DNA of 13,515 nt. Source: an uncultured Halomicronema sp. GTDB taxonomy: Bacteria > Cyanobacteriota > Cyanobacteriia > Phormidesmidales > Phormidesmidaceae. The notes beneath the pieces were generated by a model. That model ran no database searches and was not told the DNA's origin. It saw nothing but the letters and a program-made list of their open reading frames with translations. The stretch lies in NCBI GenBank assembly GCA_937897665.1, contig CALCPB010000056.1, positions 1 through 13,515 of the forward strand, read 5' to 3'. The translations under genes were made by a program, and so were the position numbers. Positions 5,849 to 13,057 of this stretch are shown here, piece after piece; within the stretch, counting starts at the first letter, position 1; the number at the start of each line of letters is the position of its first letter.

Positions 5849-8800
5849 ATGAGTACTGCGACACGCAAATATCGCTGGTACTCTGCCAACCCCATCCAGG
5901 CAGCAACCATGGACCGAGTTATTAATAAGTTAACACTACCGTTAACGCCGTCAACTAAATCGTCACCCGCCCCAGACAAAAGGCCCGTAAACATTGACCT
6001 AGGCCCACATTATACCGTGAACAAACATGTTCACAAGGGGGTCTCGGGTGACGATGACAGAAGCCTTAGGCACCAAGTATTTGACGCTCTTGATAATAAC
6101 CAGGGGCTACCTGACTCAGTGCTTCAAGAGTTCAGAGAAAGTGGCATCCCTGATCACCTAACTTTGGCCAATATCCAATGGCTCGAAGGGGATGCGGCCC
6201 TTGAGTACCTGCTAGGAGACAAGCTGGCCAGCTACAAGGGCCATGCTCAGCAATACGCTACCGGCCCGGTTCGGTCGCTGCTAAAGCGCTACGAATCAAT
6301 CAGAGCAGGGATGTGGTGTACCCGTGACGGTGTGCCCTATGCCAAGCCGGTCAACCCACGGCCTGACCCTAACAAGCTTGGGGGAGGAATTAAGTATGAG
6401 ACGGCCCCAGGTGCCGTGGCCTCTCCAGAGCTACCTCATCTCACCACCTGGGAACTGCAAGCCATTTGCGACCGGTTTGGATTGGCGATTGATGAAGCAT
6501 TGCAAGCTATCAAGCAACAGGCGTTGGAGCTGGGGGGCAGTTCTGAAGCATTAGCCCAGTCGTTTCATGGGCAGCTCTCCGATGGCTACACACTCCCCAG
6601 AGAAGCCTTTTGGGCATGGTGGCAAGCCAGCGGCAATCCTATCGCCATTGTTGAGGGATTCAAGAAAGCGCTGGCATTGCTGGCCAATGGCTTGCCCGCG
6701 ATCGCTGTTCGCGGCATCACTCAATGGCATCTCAAAGGGGGCATTGAACTGCATCCCGAGCTGGCCCGGTTTGCCACCAAAGGGCGGCTGATTTATGTGG
6801 TGTTCGACCAAGACACCAAGGCTAAGACCATTGCCAACGTGCGGATTCAGATTCGCAAACTGGGAGCAGTGCTAGAGGGGCGGCGGTGTAAGGTGCTGGT
6901 TCCCACCTGGGGCAGCTCCGAGGGGAAGGGAATTGATGATGTCATTTATGGGACACAAGATGAAGCAGAAAGCGCTCAACTGTCTCGACTAGATCAAATC
7001 CTGGGGGATGCCCCCACCCTGAAGCAGTTCAAACGGAGCTGTCAGACCTGGGCGGCATTCAACAACATCAAGCGGTACAACACCCTGAGCTTTCCGATTG
7101 AGCGGGAAACCGAGGGGCAGTATCTGCCTGAGCTGCCGCCGCTTCAACCCGGCGCAATCCATGTGGTAGCCGCCACGATGAACACCGGTAAGACCTACCG
7201 CATCGGTCGGGACTATGTTCAGAGCGCCTTAGCCAGCGGCTATCACGTCTTGGTCCTGTCTCCGCTGAATAGCTTGGGCCAGCAGACCGCTAAGGATTGG
7301 CAGATTGCCCATATCCACGACCAAGGAGCCAACGGCAAAGACCAAAAGGAGTTCTGGGAGTCGATACGAACGAAACCCGGCGTCGTGCTCTGCCCTGACT
7401 CCATTGCCAAACTGCCCCAATGGTTTTGGGATAAGCCCCTGTTGCTGATCTTGGATGAAGCCAACCAGGTCACCGAACATATCTGCCAGGGCGATACCCT
7501 CAAGAGCCGCTATGGCGTCGTCAATGAGCACCTGTCAAAAGTAGCCAAGCTGGCCATTGAATCAAACGGGGCCATCGTGTTGAGCGAGGCCAACATCCCA
7601 GACCGAGCGGTGAAATTCTGGCAAAGTCTTTCCGGCGCTGAGTCAGTGCGCTGCATTCGCCACCGCAAACAGGGAAGCCCCTGGGATTGCACCGTCTTTG
7701 TAGGTATGGCCTCAGGCTTCCGAGCAGAGTTGATCGCCAAGGTTGACCAGGGAGAACGGCTGCTGTTTGTGACCACATCCCAGCGGGAAGCCAAGCGACT
7801 GGAAAAGGTGCTGGCGGTTGAGGGTCGCAAGGTGGTGCGTATCGATTCAGAGACCAATGAAGGCGGTGCATTCAAACTGTTTTTCCAGGCCCCTGACACC
7901 TGGCTAGAGGTCAATCAGCCTGACATTCTCATCCTCTCTCCCAGCGCCAAAAGTGGGGTGAGCATTCAGGGCGGGGTACCGGTTGGTGAGGCTTATTTTC
8001 AAGCGGTGTGGGGATACTTCCCATCACTGGCCACAGACACCCACATGCAACTGCTGGGGCGGTATCGGCCCGCTGTTCCTCGGGTAATGTTCTGCCCTGG
8101 CTTCATTCGAGGCACGGCAGACGAATCGCTGTTCACCCCCCAGGCCATCAAGAAACGGCTCAAGAGTAACTGTCAAACCCTATCCACAGCACTAGAACTG
8201 GCCAGCACTGGCGATCAGGATTTGATGGAACTAGAGGCCACCATCCTTGAATACTTGGCTGAGAGCAAGGCCGTCAGCGGCGCTCAAAAGTCTATTGCCC
8301 ATGACGCCCTGGTGGACCGCTTAGAGGCATCGGGGCACCTGGTCACCTGCCTTCAGACCAAACTGCACAAGCCCACATCAGAACTCTGGAAACAGGTTCA
8401 AGAGGGCATCTGGCAGGATGAAGCCCTAGAACTATCCCAGACCCAGATCGAATCAGGTCAGGATGCTGACTGGGCCTATCGCGCCCTCGACTCCATTGAG
8501 TCCACCAGAGAGATCCGGCTGATTGCCCATAAGGTGCTCTGGCGTGAGGAGTTCCCAGGGGTGTCATTCGATGAACCAGACGAGGTTTACCAGGCGCTCT
8601 GTGCAGACTATGGGGCGATGCGGCGCGGGGTGCTGCTCCAAGCTAGGGCCGAGAATCTAGAGGCCACCAAGGCTGAGGATAAGGAGCACCTAGAGGCGCT
8701 GCTATCAGGTAAGGTCCGAGCCCTTCACCGGGCACCGAAAAACTTTGCCAAGGCAGCAATCATTCACCACTTGGGCTTATTGGATTTGCTCGACGGTAAG

Positions 8801-9319
8801 TCATGGAGCAATCGCGACCCGAGGGCCATTGCCATCAAACAGAAGGCGCTGAAGTATTCAAGGGAGATCAACTACTATCTACGGCTCACCATCAACGACG
8901 ATCAGACCCCCTCAGAGATTTGCAACAAGCTACTTAAGAAGCTGGGTCTAGAAGCCGAGGTCATCGGACGCCCCGGCCCCCGTGGGGTAGCTCGCGACAA
9001 GGTCTATGCCCTTGAGAATGCCGACAATGCAGTACGGATGCGATTGCTGAAAGCTTCACGGGATAGGCTTTCTGATTCCGTGTCCCCGATTTGCAATAAA
9101 GAAACTGATTCTTATACGAATCAAGGACACGCCCCCTCAAACCCCCAAGCCGTAGGCGATAGAGGGGGCGGTTGGGCTCCAGGCTGCATGGTCAGGGTGC
9201 TGGCCACAGGGGTGACCGCCCTGATTGAGGACATCAGAGACGGTTTGGCCACCTTGGGCACGGTAACCGGTGAGTTAATCGCCGATCCCGTCCCTGTTAA
9301 TGAGTTGGCACCGGCCTAA
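5849..9319 (+). CDS. Plasmid replication protein, CyRepA1-like primase-helicase (Toprim/DUF3854 + SF helicase)
   Basis: 1156 residues. The N-terminal third ends in a Toprim-like fold: IAIVEGF with Glu269 and VVFDQD with Asp320/Asp322 are the metal-binding residues of primases. A helicase follows: Walker A ATMNTGKT (442-449, Lys448), Walker B LLLILDEAN with Asp536/Glu537, SPSAKSGVSI, and MQLLGRYRP (733-741) as a motif VI with arginine-finger candidates. The C-terminal quarter is helical; a Gly-rich linker then leads to a small beta-rich end domain (from about 1114, GCMVRVLATGV). This order matches the cyanobacterial plasmid replication family CyRepA1, thought to start replication by priming and unwinding. 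ATG 5849 is the first start in frame, with a weak ribosome site; ATG 5909 is an alternative. The stop overlaps the terS start (TAATG), so replication and terminase genes are co-translated. The family call is confident, the biochemistry inferred. Confidence 0.88.
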   Translation: MSTATRKYRWYSANPIQAATMDRVINKLTLPLTPSTKSSPAPDKRPVNIDLGPHYTVNKHVHKGVSGDDDRSLRHQVFDALDNNQGLPDSVLQEFRESGIPDHLTLANIQWLEGDAALEYLLGDKLASYKGHAQQYATGPVRSLLKRYESIRAGMWCTRDGVPYAKPVNPRPDPNKLGGGIKYETAPGAVASPELPHLTTWELQAICDRFGLAIDEALQAIKQQALELGGSSEALAQSFHGQLSDGYTLPREAFWAWWQASGNPIAIVEGFKKALALLANGLPAIAVRGITQWHLKGGIELHPELARFATKGRLIYVVFDQDTKAKTIANVRIQIRKLGAVLEGRRCKVLVPTWGSSEGKGIDDVIYGTQDEAESAQLSRLDQILGDAPTLKQFKRSCQTWAAFNNIKRYNTLSFPIERETEGQYLPELPPLQPGAIHVVAATMNTGKTYRIGRDYVQSALASGYHVLVLSPLNSLGQQTAKDWQIAHIHDQGANGKDQKEFWESIRTKPGVVLCPDSIAKLPQWFWDKPLLLILDEANQVTEHICQGDTLKSRYGVVNEHLSKVAKLAIESNGAIVLSEANIPDRAVKFWQSLSGAESVRCIRHRKQGSPWDCTVFVGMASGFRAELIAKVDQGERLLFVTTSQREAKRLEKVLAVEGRKVVRIDSETNEGGAFKLFFQAPDTWLEVNQPDILILSPSAKSGVSIQGGVPVGEAYFQAVWGYFPSLATDTHMQLLGRYRPAVPRVMFCPGFIRGTADESLFTPQAIKKRLKSNCQTLSTALELASTGDQDLMELEATILEYLAESKAVSGAQKSIAHDALVDRLEASGHLVTCLQTKLHKPTSELWKQVQEGIWQDEALELSQTQIESGQDADWAYRALDSIESTREIRLIAHKVLWREEFPGVSFDEPDEVYQALCADYGAMRRGVLLQARAENLEATKAEDKEHLEALLSGKVRALHRAPKNFAKAAIIHHLGLLDLLDGKSWSNRDPRAIAIKQKALKYSREINYYLRLTINDDQTPSEICNKLLKKLGLEAEVIGRPGPRGVARDKVYALENADNAVRMRLLKASRDRLSDSVSPICNKETDSYTNQGHAPSNPQAVGDRGGGWAPGCMVRVLATGVTALIEDIRDGLATLGTVTGELIADPVPVNELAPA
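9131..9169. repeat. GC-rich inverted repeat inside the rep linker
   Basis: GCCCCCTC (9131-9138) and GAGGGGGC (9162-9169) are perfect arms around a 23-nt loop that contains GCC-GTA-GGC. The segment encodes the low-complexity linker between the helicase part and the C-terminal end domain. It may be an inserted small repeat or an mRNA structure affecting rep versus terS expression. Confidence 0.35.
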
Positions 9320-9813
9320 TGAGCAAGGAATCAGCGCTCGAACAGAAGCACCATTTGGTTGCTGAGGCTTTGGCCAATGGCAAAACCAATAAAGCTGCCG
9401 GTCAATTGGTGGATGTCTCCGAATCATCGGTGATTCGGTGGAAGCGGCGGCAAGACTTCAGGGACTTGATAGAGCACTATCGCCCTGCCAGCCGGGTTGC
9501 TCAGGTGGTGCAAGCCCAGCAGCACAATTACGACCTGCTCAAGGAAGCCAGGGACGCTGAAATCCTTCTGACCGTTGAGCTAAGGAACGCCCTCGAAAAA
9601 GTGATTGGCGTCATCTCGAAACGACTTGAGCACATGAGTGATGAAGAAATGGAGAACCTTGCTATCAGGCATCTATCGCCCCTGCTCAAGGTGGTGGGTG
9701 AGGGCCTTGGCATCGTGCAACTGAGTCACGACCGCTTTACCGGATACGGATTGCTGATTAAAGAGCTAGAGGCCATCCTTGAAAGTCGCCAAACCCTCAC
9801 AGACGCTAATTAA
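9319..9813 (+). CDS. terS: Probable phage terminase small subunit
   Basis: 164 residues. The N-terminus (about 12-50: LVAEALANGKTNKAAGQLVDVSESSVIRWKR, here split into two helices) is a homeodomain-like helix-turn-helix as in many small terminase subunits, which recognise the packaging site on DNA. Helical, coiled-coil-prone sequence follows (about 62-135), fitting the oligomerisation core that forms a ring, then a short tail. Length is typical (about 150-190). The identification leans on the gene immediately downstream, a clear large terminase subunit, which is the standard order. The start ATG overlaps the rep stop by one base and the 3' end overlaps terL by 35 nt. A plain DNA-binding regulator is the alternative. 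Confidence 0.72.
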   Translation: MSKESALEQKHHLVAEALANGKTNKAAGQLVDVSESSVIRWKRRQDFRDLIEHYRPASRVAQVVQAQQHNYDLLKEARDAEILLTVELRNALEKVIGVISKRLEHMSDEEMENLAIRHLSPLLKVVGEGLGIVQLSHDRFTGYGLLIKELEAILESRQTLTDAN

Positions 9814-11269
9814 TCGCCCGCCATTGCTGGGGCCGCTGCAAACCTTCAGGGTGAGCAGCACTAGCCTGGGTGTTGAGCCGCCCAAGACTTGGGCCAAATG
9901 GGCTGGGTTTGTCCCGTCGATTGAGATTCGCAGCGGCGGCAAGATTCAACCGATGAAGCCCTGGCCTTGGCAAGTGGCCCTAGTCGATCAGGTGCTCCGG
10001 GATTGGGCCTATCGGTCTGCTTATGTGTTTGGCAAAAGCCGCCAGTGCGGAGCCTCTGAGGGGCTTCTCAGCCTGATTCTGTGGCTGTGCTTAATCTCGG
10101 GCTCTGGCTTGGTCCCAGGTGTTGAGCGGGGGTTTACCGCCCTGGTGGCCAGTCGCACCTATCAAGACGCCATGCTGTTGGGCCGTCGTCTCCGCAGGAT
10201 GGTCAAAAGCTTAGGGCTCAAACTGGACACGGATTCCCTAAACCTGGTGGCACTTCCTAACGGGTCAACCGTGCTATTTAGAAGCGCTGACCCTGACTCG
10301 ATTGGACGCGGTATCGAGTCGGTCAACATGGTGGTTCTGGATGAGTTCAGTTTCTACTCGGAGCAGGCCCGCACATTGGAAGCGATCGCGCCTTCCATGA
10401 CCTCAGTTCCTAACAGCAAACTGTTCACTGTCAGCACCCCCAACGGCAAGGGGGATGAGTTTTGGCGACTGCTCACCTCAGCCGTGCCAGAGCTTGAGCT
10501 TGAGCGGATGCTTGAGGAGATTCGCACCGAGCAAACCGCCCCCTTCCAAATCATCCAAGGTTCCCCCCGCCTGATTCTCCTGAACTGGAGAGAGGTCTAT
10601 GGCCACAAAAAGGACACCTTTCTTCAGGAGATTAAAGAGGAGTTCAACCTGACTGAAGTCACCATCAGGCAGGAATACGAAATGGAGTTCCTAAGCGAGT
10701 CAGACAACTTCATTTTCCCCCTCGGTCTGGTCAAAAGTTGCACCGCTGGCACCCTGCTACCGGCTGAGGATGGGGCTATCTATTACGCCGGTATCGACGT
10801 AGCCACGTCTTCAGATCAGAACAGTGACTACACCGTCTGCATCATTATTGAGAAGCTTTGGGCAAAGGGTTCTGAGCGGTATCGAGTCGTGGCCTTGTAT
10901 CGCCGTCGCACCGGCTCAAGCCCTCAGCACCTGAGCGCCATAGCCAAGCTCATCGAAGCCTATGAGCCCATCTCTACAACCATCGAGACCAATGGCCCCG
11001 GCAAGGTATGGGCAGAGTCGCTATCAGGCTTAAGCTTGCCGACCGAGTTAGAAAGCTTCACCACTTCCCGCAATTCCAAAGAGGCGCTGATATCGCGCCT
11101 GGTCTTAGCAATGGAAGCAGAAAAGCTATGGATCCCAGAGGGGCCAATCACCGAAGAATTGTTGAGCTTTAGGAGGAATAAGAACGGCCAAATGGAAGCC
11201 GCAAATAATAGCCACGATGATTGCGTTATCAGCTTAGGACTCGCGTTAACTGGAGCCACAAAGACATGA
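9779..11269 (+). CDS. terL: Phage terminase large subunit (ATPase and nuclease)
   Basis: 496 residues with both terminase domains. ATPase: a deviant P-loop KSRQCGAS (86-93), with the lysine at the front as in lambda-type terminases, Walker B VVLDEF (185-190, Asp188/Glu189) and coupling motif TVSTPNG (217-223). RNase H-like nuclease: GIDVA (Asp340), TIETNG (Glu403) and HDD (Asp480/Asp481), the expected three acidic clusters. All key residues are present, so the motor looks intact. TTG 9779 is the assigned start: GAGG lies 6 nt upstream within terS; a GTG at 9851 would shorten it by 24 residues. In phages this protein cuts concatemeric DNA and pumps it into the procapsid. Here it is co-operonic with a plasmid replication gene, with no portal or capsid in view. 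Confidence 0.9.
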   Translation: MKVAKPSQTLINRPPLLGPLQTFRVSSTSLGVEPPKTWAKWAGFVPSIEIRSGGKIQPMKPWPWQVALVDQVLRDWAYRSAYVFGKSRQCGASEGLLSLILWLCLISGSGLVPGVERGFTALVASRTYQDAMLLGRRLRRMVKSLGLKLDTDSLNLVALPNGSTVLFRSADPDSIGRGIESVNMVVLDEFSFYSEQARTLEAIAPSMTSVPNSKLFTVSTPNGKGDEFWRLLTSAVPELELERMLEEIRTEQTAPFQIIQGSPRLILLNWREVYGHKKDTFLQEIKEEFNLTEVTIRQEYEMEFLSESDNFIFPLGLVKSCTAGTLLPAEDGAIYYAGIDVATSSDQNSDYTVCIIIEKLWAKGSERYRVVALYRRRTGSSPQHLSAIAKLIEAYEPISTTIETNGPGKVWAESLSGLSLPTELESFTTSRNSKEALISRLVLAMEAEKLWIPEGPITEELLSFRRNKNGQMEAANNSHDDCVISLGLALTGATKT

Positions 11270-11883
11270 ATTATCGAAGCATGATGAATGACTGGGCCAA
11301 CATGGGAATGCCCAATCGCAGCTCATACGGAACCCACAGCCCCCGCTTCCCTGAACGGGATGAGGACAGCAAACCTCGATACATTGCCTCGGTTTGGATG
11401 GACGGGGCAAAAGCTTCAGCCGTCAAATTTGCTTGCAATGGGAACAGTATCGCCCCGTTGATTGATTGGCAGTCTCACACTAAAACAATGGACTTTAGCC
11501 TCTCTAAAGTCATTGAGCAATGGCATTCTGAAACGGAGCTAACTAAGGTTCTGGCACCTACGAGACCCAGTACAGAAGACAAAGACCATCCTCTGAAGCG
11601 ACTAATTAAGTCGGCTCAAGTTGCGATTGTCCCAATCACCGATATTTTTGAGGGCCTTGCCGCCTATCAGGAGTCTACAGAAGCGAGTCAGGTCGATTGG
11701 TCACAATGCAAGCTCAAGGGAAGGATTGAGGAGCTGGTTAGACGTGCCGACAATGGTCCCAGCCCGCTCCTAATGGCTTTTCTTCAGGGGATCTTGCACA
11801 GAGACAAGAGTGAGGGGGGGGATTTGTGCCACACCTTTGGGAGCCCCTACAGCTCAACTCTCCTGGACGACTATTTGATATGA
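11266..11883 (+). CDS. Unknown protein translationally coupled to terL (205 aa)
   Basis: 205 residues from ATG 11266, which overlaps the terL stop as ATGA and has GGAG 10 nt upstream; a TTG 45 nt earlier is in frame but less likely. No family is recognised. The N-terminus is rich in Met, Asn and aromatic residues; residues about 40-70 (YIASVWMDGAKASAVKFACNG) look like a beta-sheet; the middle and C-terminus are mixed helical, and the end is LLDDYLI. No signal peptide or membrane segment is seen. In phages the gene after terL is often the portal, but this protein is far too short for one. It is the last gene of the rep-terminase operon and probably works with packaging or the helper interaction. 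Confidence 0.72.
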   Translation: MNYRSMMNDWANMGMPNRSSYGTHSPRFPERDEDSKPRYIASVWMDGAKASAVKFACNGNSIAPLIDWQSHTKTMDFSLSKVIEQWHSETELTKVLAPTRPSTEDKDHPLKRLIKSAQVAIVPITDIFEGLAAYQESTEASQVDWSQCKLKGRIEELVRRADNGPSPLLMAFLQGILHRDKSEGGDLCHTFGSPYSSTLLDDYLI

Positions 11884-11904
11884 CCCTCATCAAGAAATGG
11901 GCCT

Positions 11905-12000
11905 TGTGCGCACAGAGCACATTGCTTGAGGTAAAAAGCTGGGTTAAGGGTCTATGTACATAGAGCGCATTGCTTGACGTAAAAAAGGGCTGGATTGAGG
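11905..12000. repeat. Two diverged tandem repeats (period 48 bp) with compensatory palindromic heads
   Basis: Each copy begins with a perfect 10-bp palindrome: TGTGCGCACA (11905-11914) and TATGTACATA (11953-11962). After it come GAGCRCATTGCTTGA and then SGTAAAAA and GCTGGRTTRAGG (a 3-nt insertion in the second copy). The two palindromes differ at four positions, and every change is matched in the other arm, so symmetry was kept while the sequence drifted. Confidence 0.65.
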
Positions 12001-12020
12001 TTGAGAAATATAGAAAAGCT

Positions 12021-12077
12021 GGGCCAATTTGGGCCAATTTGGGCCAGCTCGGGCCAATTTGGGCCACAAAGTCAGGC
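12021..12077. repeat. Array 1 of 10-bp GGGCCAATTT repeats
   Basis: GGGCCA recurs at 12021, 12031, 12041, 12051 and 12061, exactly 10 bp apart; most units are GGGCCAATTT and one is GGGCCAGCTC. The array ends CACAAAGTCAGGC. All units lie on one face of the helix, as in protein-binding arrays. Confidence 0.75.
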
Positions 12078-12140
12078 AAAAAGGGCTGTTTTTGTTGCCT
12101 TCCAAGTTTCCGAAAGAGGGAGATGGTTCAGGTTCTTTGT

Positions 12141-12204
12141 CCAATTTGGGCCAATCTAGACCAATTTGGGCCAATCTAGACCAAATTGGGCCACAAGGTC
12201 AGGC
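12141..12204. repeat. Array 2 of 10-bp repeats, alternating GGGCCAATCT and AGACCAATTT forms
   Basis: CCA recurs every 10 bp from 12141 to 12191. Units alternate between GGGCCAATCT and AGACCAATTT, creating TCTAGA palindromes between them. The array ends CACAAGGTCAGGC, the same terminal motif as array 1, exactly 127 bp later. The shared ending shows that the two arrays arose by duplication. Confidence 0.75.
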
Positions 12205-12276
12205 CGCTGAGTAAAGCGCAAATTAGACTCTTTTGTTGTATCCAGTCTTTTGAGTAGTTACTCAAGAAGCGCAGCT

Positions 12277-12465
12277 TTATGGCATGTGAACGCCAATATC
12301 AACGCCAATTCCAAGGCTTTCGAGTATTGCAATTATTTGAGATATTCGTGCTAGTTCATTGCCATCAAGATCAAGGCTTCCGGATTGATTAGTGTATTCC
12401 TCAAGCTCTTTGATTAGATGTTCGGCTAATGAAACTAAGCTTTGCTTGTACTTTCTGTCTGACAT
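12277..12465 (-). CDS. Hypothetical small acidic protein (62 aa)
   Basis: 62 residues from ATG 12465 (MSDRKYKQSLVSLAEHL...), with a helical, Leu/Ile/Glu-rich body and a short hydrophobic end (SLGIGVDIGVHMP). No family is recognised. The frame extends upstream to a GTG at 12585, but that extension crosses the ACCGTCA cluster and has an unlikely composition (RRVGGDRQEYRHTRV), so the shorter form is preferred. No clear Shine-Dalgarno. A palindrome (12250-12265) lies just after its stop codon. It is the only minus-strand gene in the right half. The composition looks protein-like; its reality is moderately supported. Confidence 0.5.
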   Translation of the reverse strand: MSDRKYKQSLVSLAEHLIKELEEYTNQSGSLDLDGNELARISQIIAILESLGIGVDIGVHMP

Positions 12466-12577
12466 TTGACTGTACTTGGGGAGGAATTTTGACGGTGGAC
12501 AAACTCTAGTATGACGATATTCCTGCCGATCTCCACCAACGCGCCGAAAAGGCTTTTCACCGTGGCACACAGCCAGC

Positions 12578-12680
12578 ACCGTCACCAGTGGCCATGAGTG
12601 TGGTGCAGCAGCAGTTTAACCCCTCAGCCTGCCCTAGACACCGACCGTCACCAGGCAGTCATCACCGTCATGCACCGTCA
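12578..12680. repeat. Four phased ACCGTCA direct repeats
   Basis: Copies start at 12578, 12644, 12664 and 12674. The first two extend to ACCGTCACCAG, the last two to CACCGTCAT. They abut the CAATTG palindrome at 12683. Candidate iterons for Rep binding; the short length (7 bp) limits certainty. Confidence 0.45.
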
Positions 12681-12682
12681 TT

Positions 12683-12696
12683 TCTGCAATTGCAGA
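12683..12696. promoter_or_regulatory. CAATTG-core palindrome beside the ACCGTCA cluster
   Basis: TCTGCAATTGCAGA is a perfect palindrome; the wider TTTCTGCAATTGCAGACA differs from the 5213-5230 site at one base. It is more than 7 kb from that copy, so a common binding protein is likely. Confidence 0.5.
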
Positions 12697-12973
12697 CATG
12701 CCGATCTCGAATTCCGCGTTCTCCTTCCTATCTCACCCTCTTCAACCCAGCGAGGACGCAGACCTAAAATTACTAAAAAGACTGAATTAACCTACTTTTA
12801 AGAGTATTTAAAAGACCTAAAAATTAATTTTTAAGATATTACATAAACGCGAATCTGTGCGCTACAATATTATAAGAAACAGTAAAAATTAATTCCAAAA
12901 TTTTTAAAAGCTGCCTAGATGCATTTCAATGCAAGCGCATCATACTTTATTGTTAATATTAAATAGTGAAATA

Positions 12974-13045
12974 ATGAAATTAAAATTTAAGTTTGATTCA
13001 GAGCTGGTCTTAGCTTTGGTCATGCTGCTACTGATAATCCTTTAG
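12974..13045 (+). CDS. Possible 23-residue hydrophobic membrane peptide
   Basis: A 23-codon ORF: a basic start (MKLKFKF), then DSE, then an uninterrupted hydrophobic helix (LVLALVMLLLIIL) long enough for most of a membrane span. A strong intrinsic terminator begins 12 nt after its stop codon, so a transcript ends just here. There is no clear ribosome site and the upstream sequence is very AT-rich. Size, charge pattern and plasmid location resemble the short membrane toxins of type I toxin-antitoxin systems, but no antisense RNA has been identified and a chance ORF cannot be excluded. Confidence 0.4.
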   Translation: MKLKFKFDSELVLALVMLLLIIL

Positions 13046-13057
13046 AATTTCTCGTTT

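Larger units (their letters stand above)
11884..12276. other. Non-coding repeat-rich region after the terminase operon
   Basis: No convincing gene. It contains two 48-bp-spaced diverged repeats (11905-12000), two arrays of 10-bp GGGCCA repeats (12021-12077 and 12141-12204), a weak bulged hairpin (AGGCAA...TTGCCT, about 12073-12101, no T-run) and the palindrome TTGAGTA-GT-TACTCAA (12250-12265). The palindrome could end the transcript of the small minus-strand gene at 12277, although no T-run follows. Open frames here merely translate the repeats (PIWANLGQLGP-like). Confidence 0.6.
12466..12973. other. Non-coding region with ACCGTCA iterons and AT-rich segment (possible origin)
   Basis: No convincing gene in 508 bases. 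ACCGTCA occurs at 12578, 12644, 12664 and 12674 (spacing 66, 20 and 10 bp, near whole helical turns). Two bases later comes the CAATTG palindrome TCTGCAATTGCAGA (12683-12696). From about 12770 the sequence turns very AT-rich, with the palindrome AAAAATTAATTTTT (12819-12832), a second TAAAAATTAATT (12883-12894) and TGCATT-TC-AATGCA (12919-12932). Phased short repeats beside an AT-rich stretch are the usual architecture of an iteron origin. A possible -10 (TACAAT or TATTAT, 12863-12873) is present without a good -35. Confidence 0.45.

Noticed and set aside
7229..7914. Minus-strand open frames inside rep
   Set aside because: They are antisense shadows of a gene with recognisable primase-helicase motifs.
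8180..8188. DnaA-box-like CTATCCACA
   Set aside because: A single near-match inside rep coding sequence, without companions.
12021..12204. CRISPR array
   Set aside because: Units are 10 bp with no unique spacers; CRISPR repeats are longer and separated by variable spacers.
11738..12214. Open frames reading PKLAQIGP- or PIWANLG-like repeats
   Set aside because: They only translate the 10-bp DNA repeats in several frames.
12598..12801. 67-codon plus-strand frame
   Set aside because: It crosses the ACCGTCA cluster and the CAATTG palindrome, has unusual His/Cys/Arg composition and no ribosome site.
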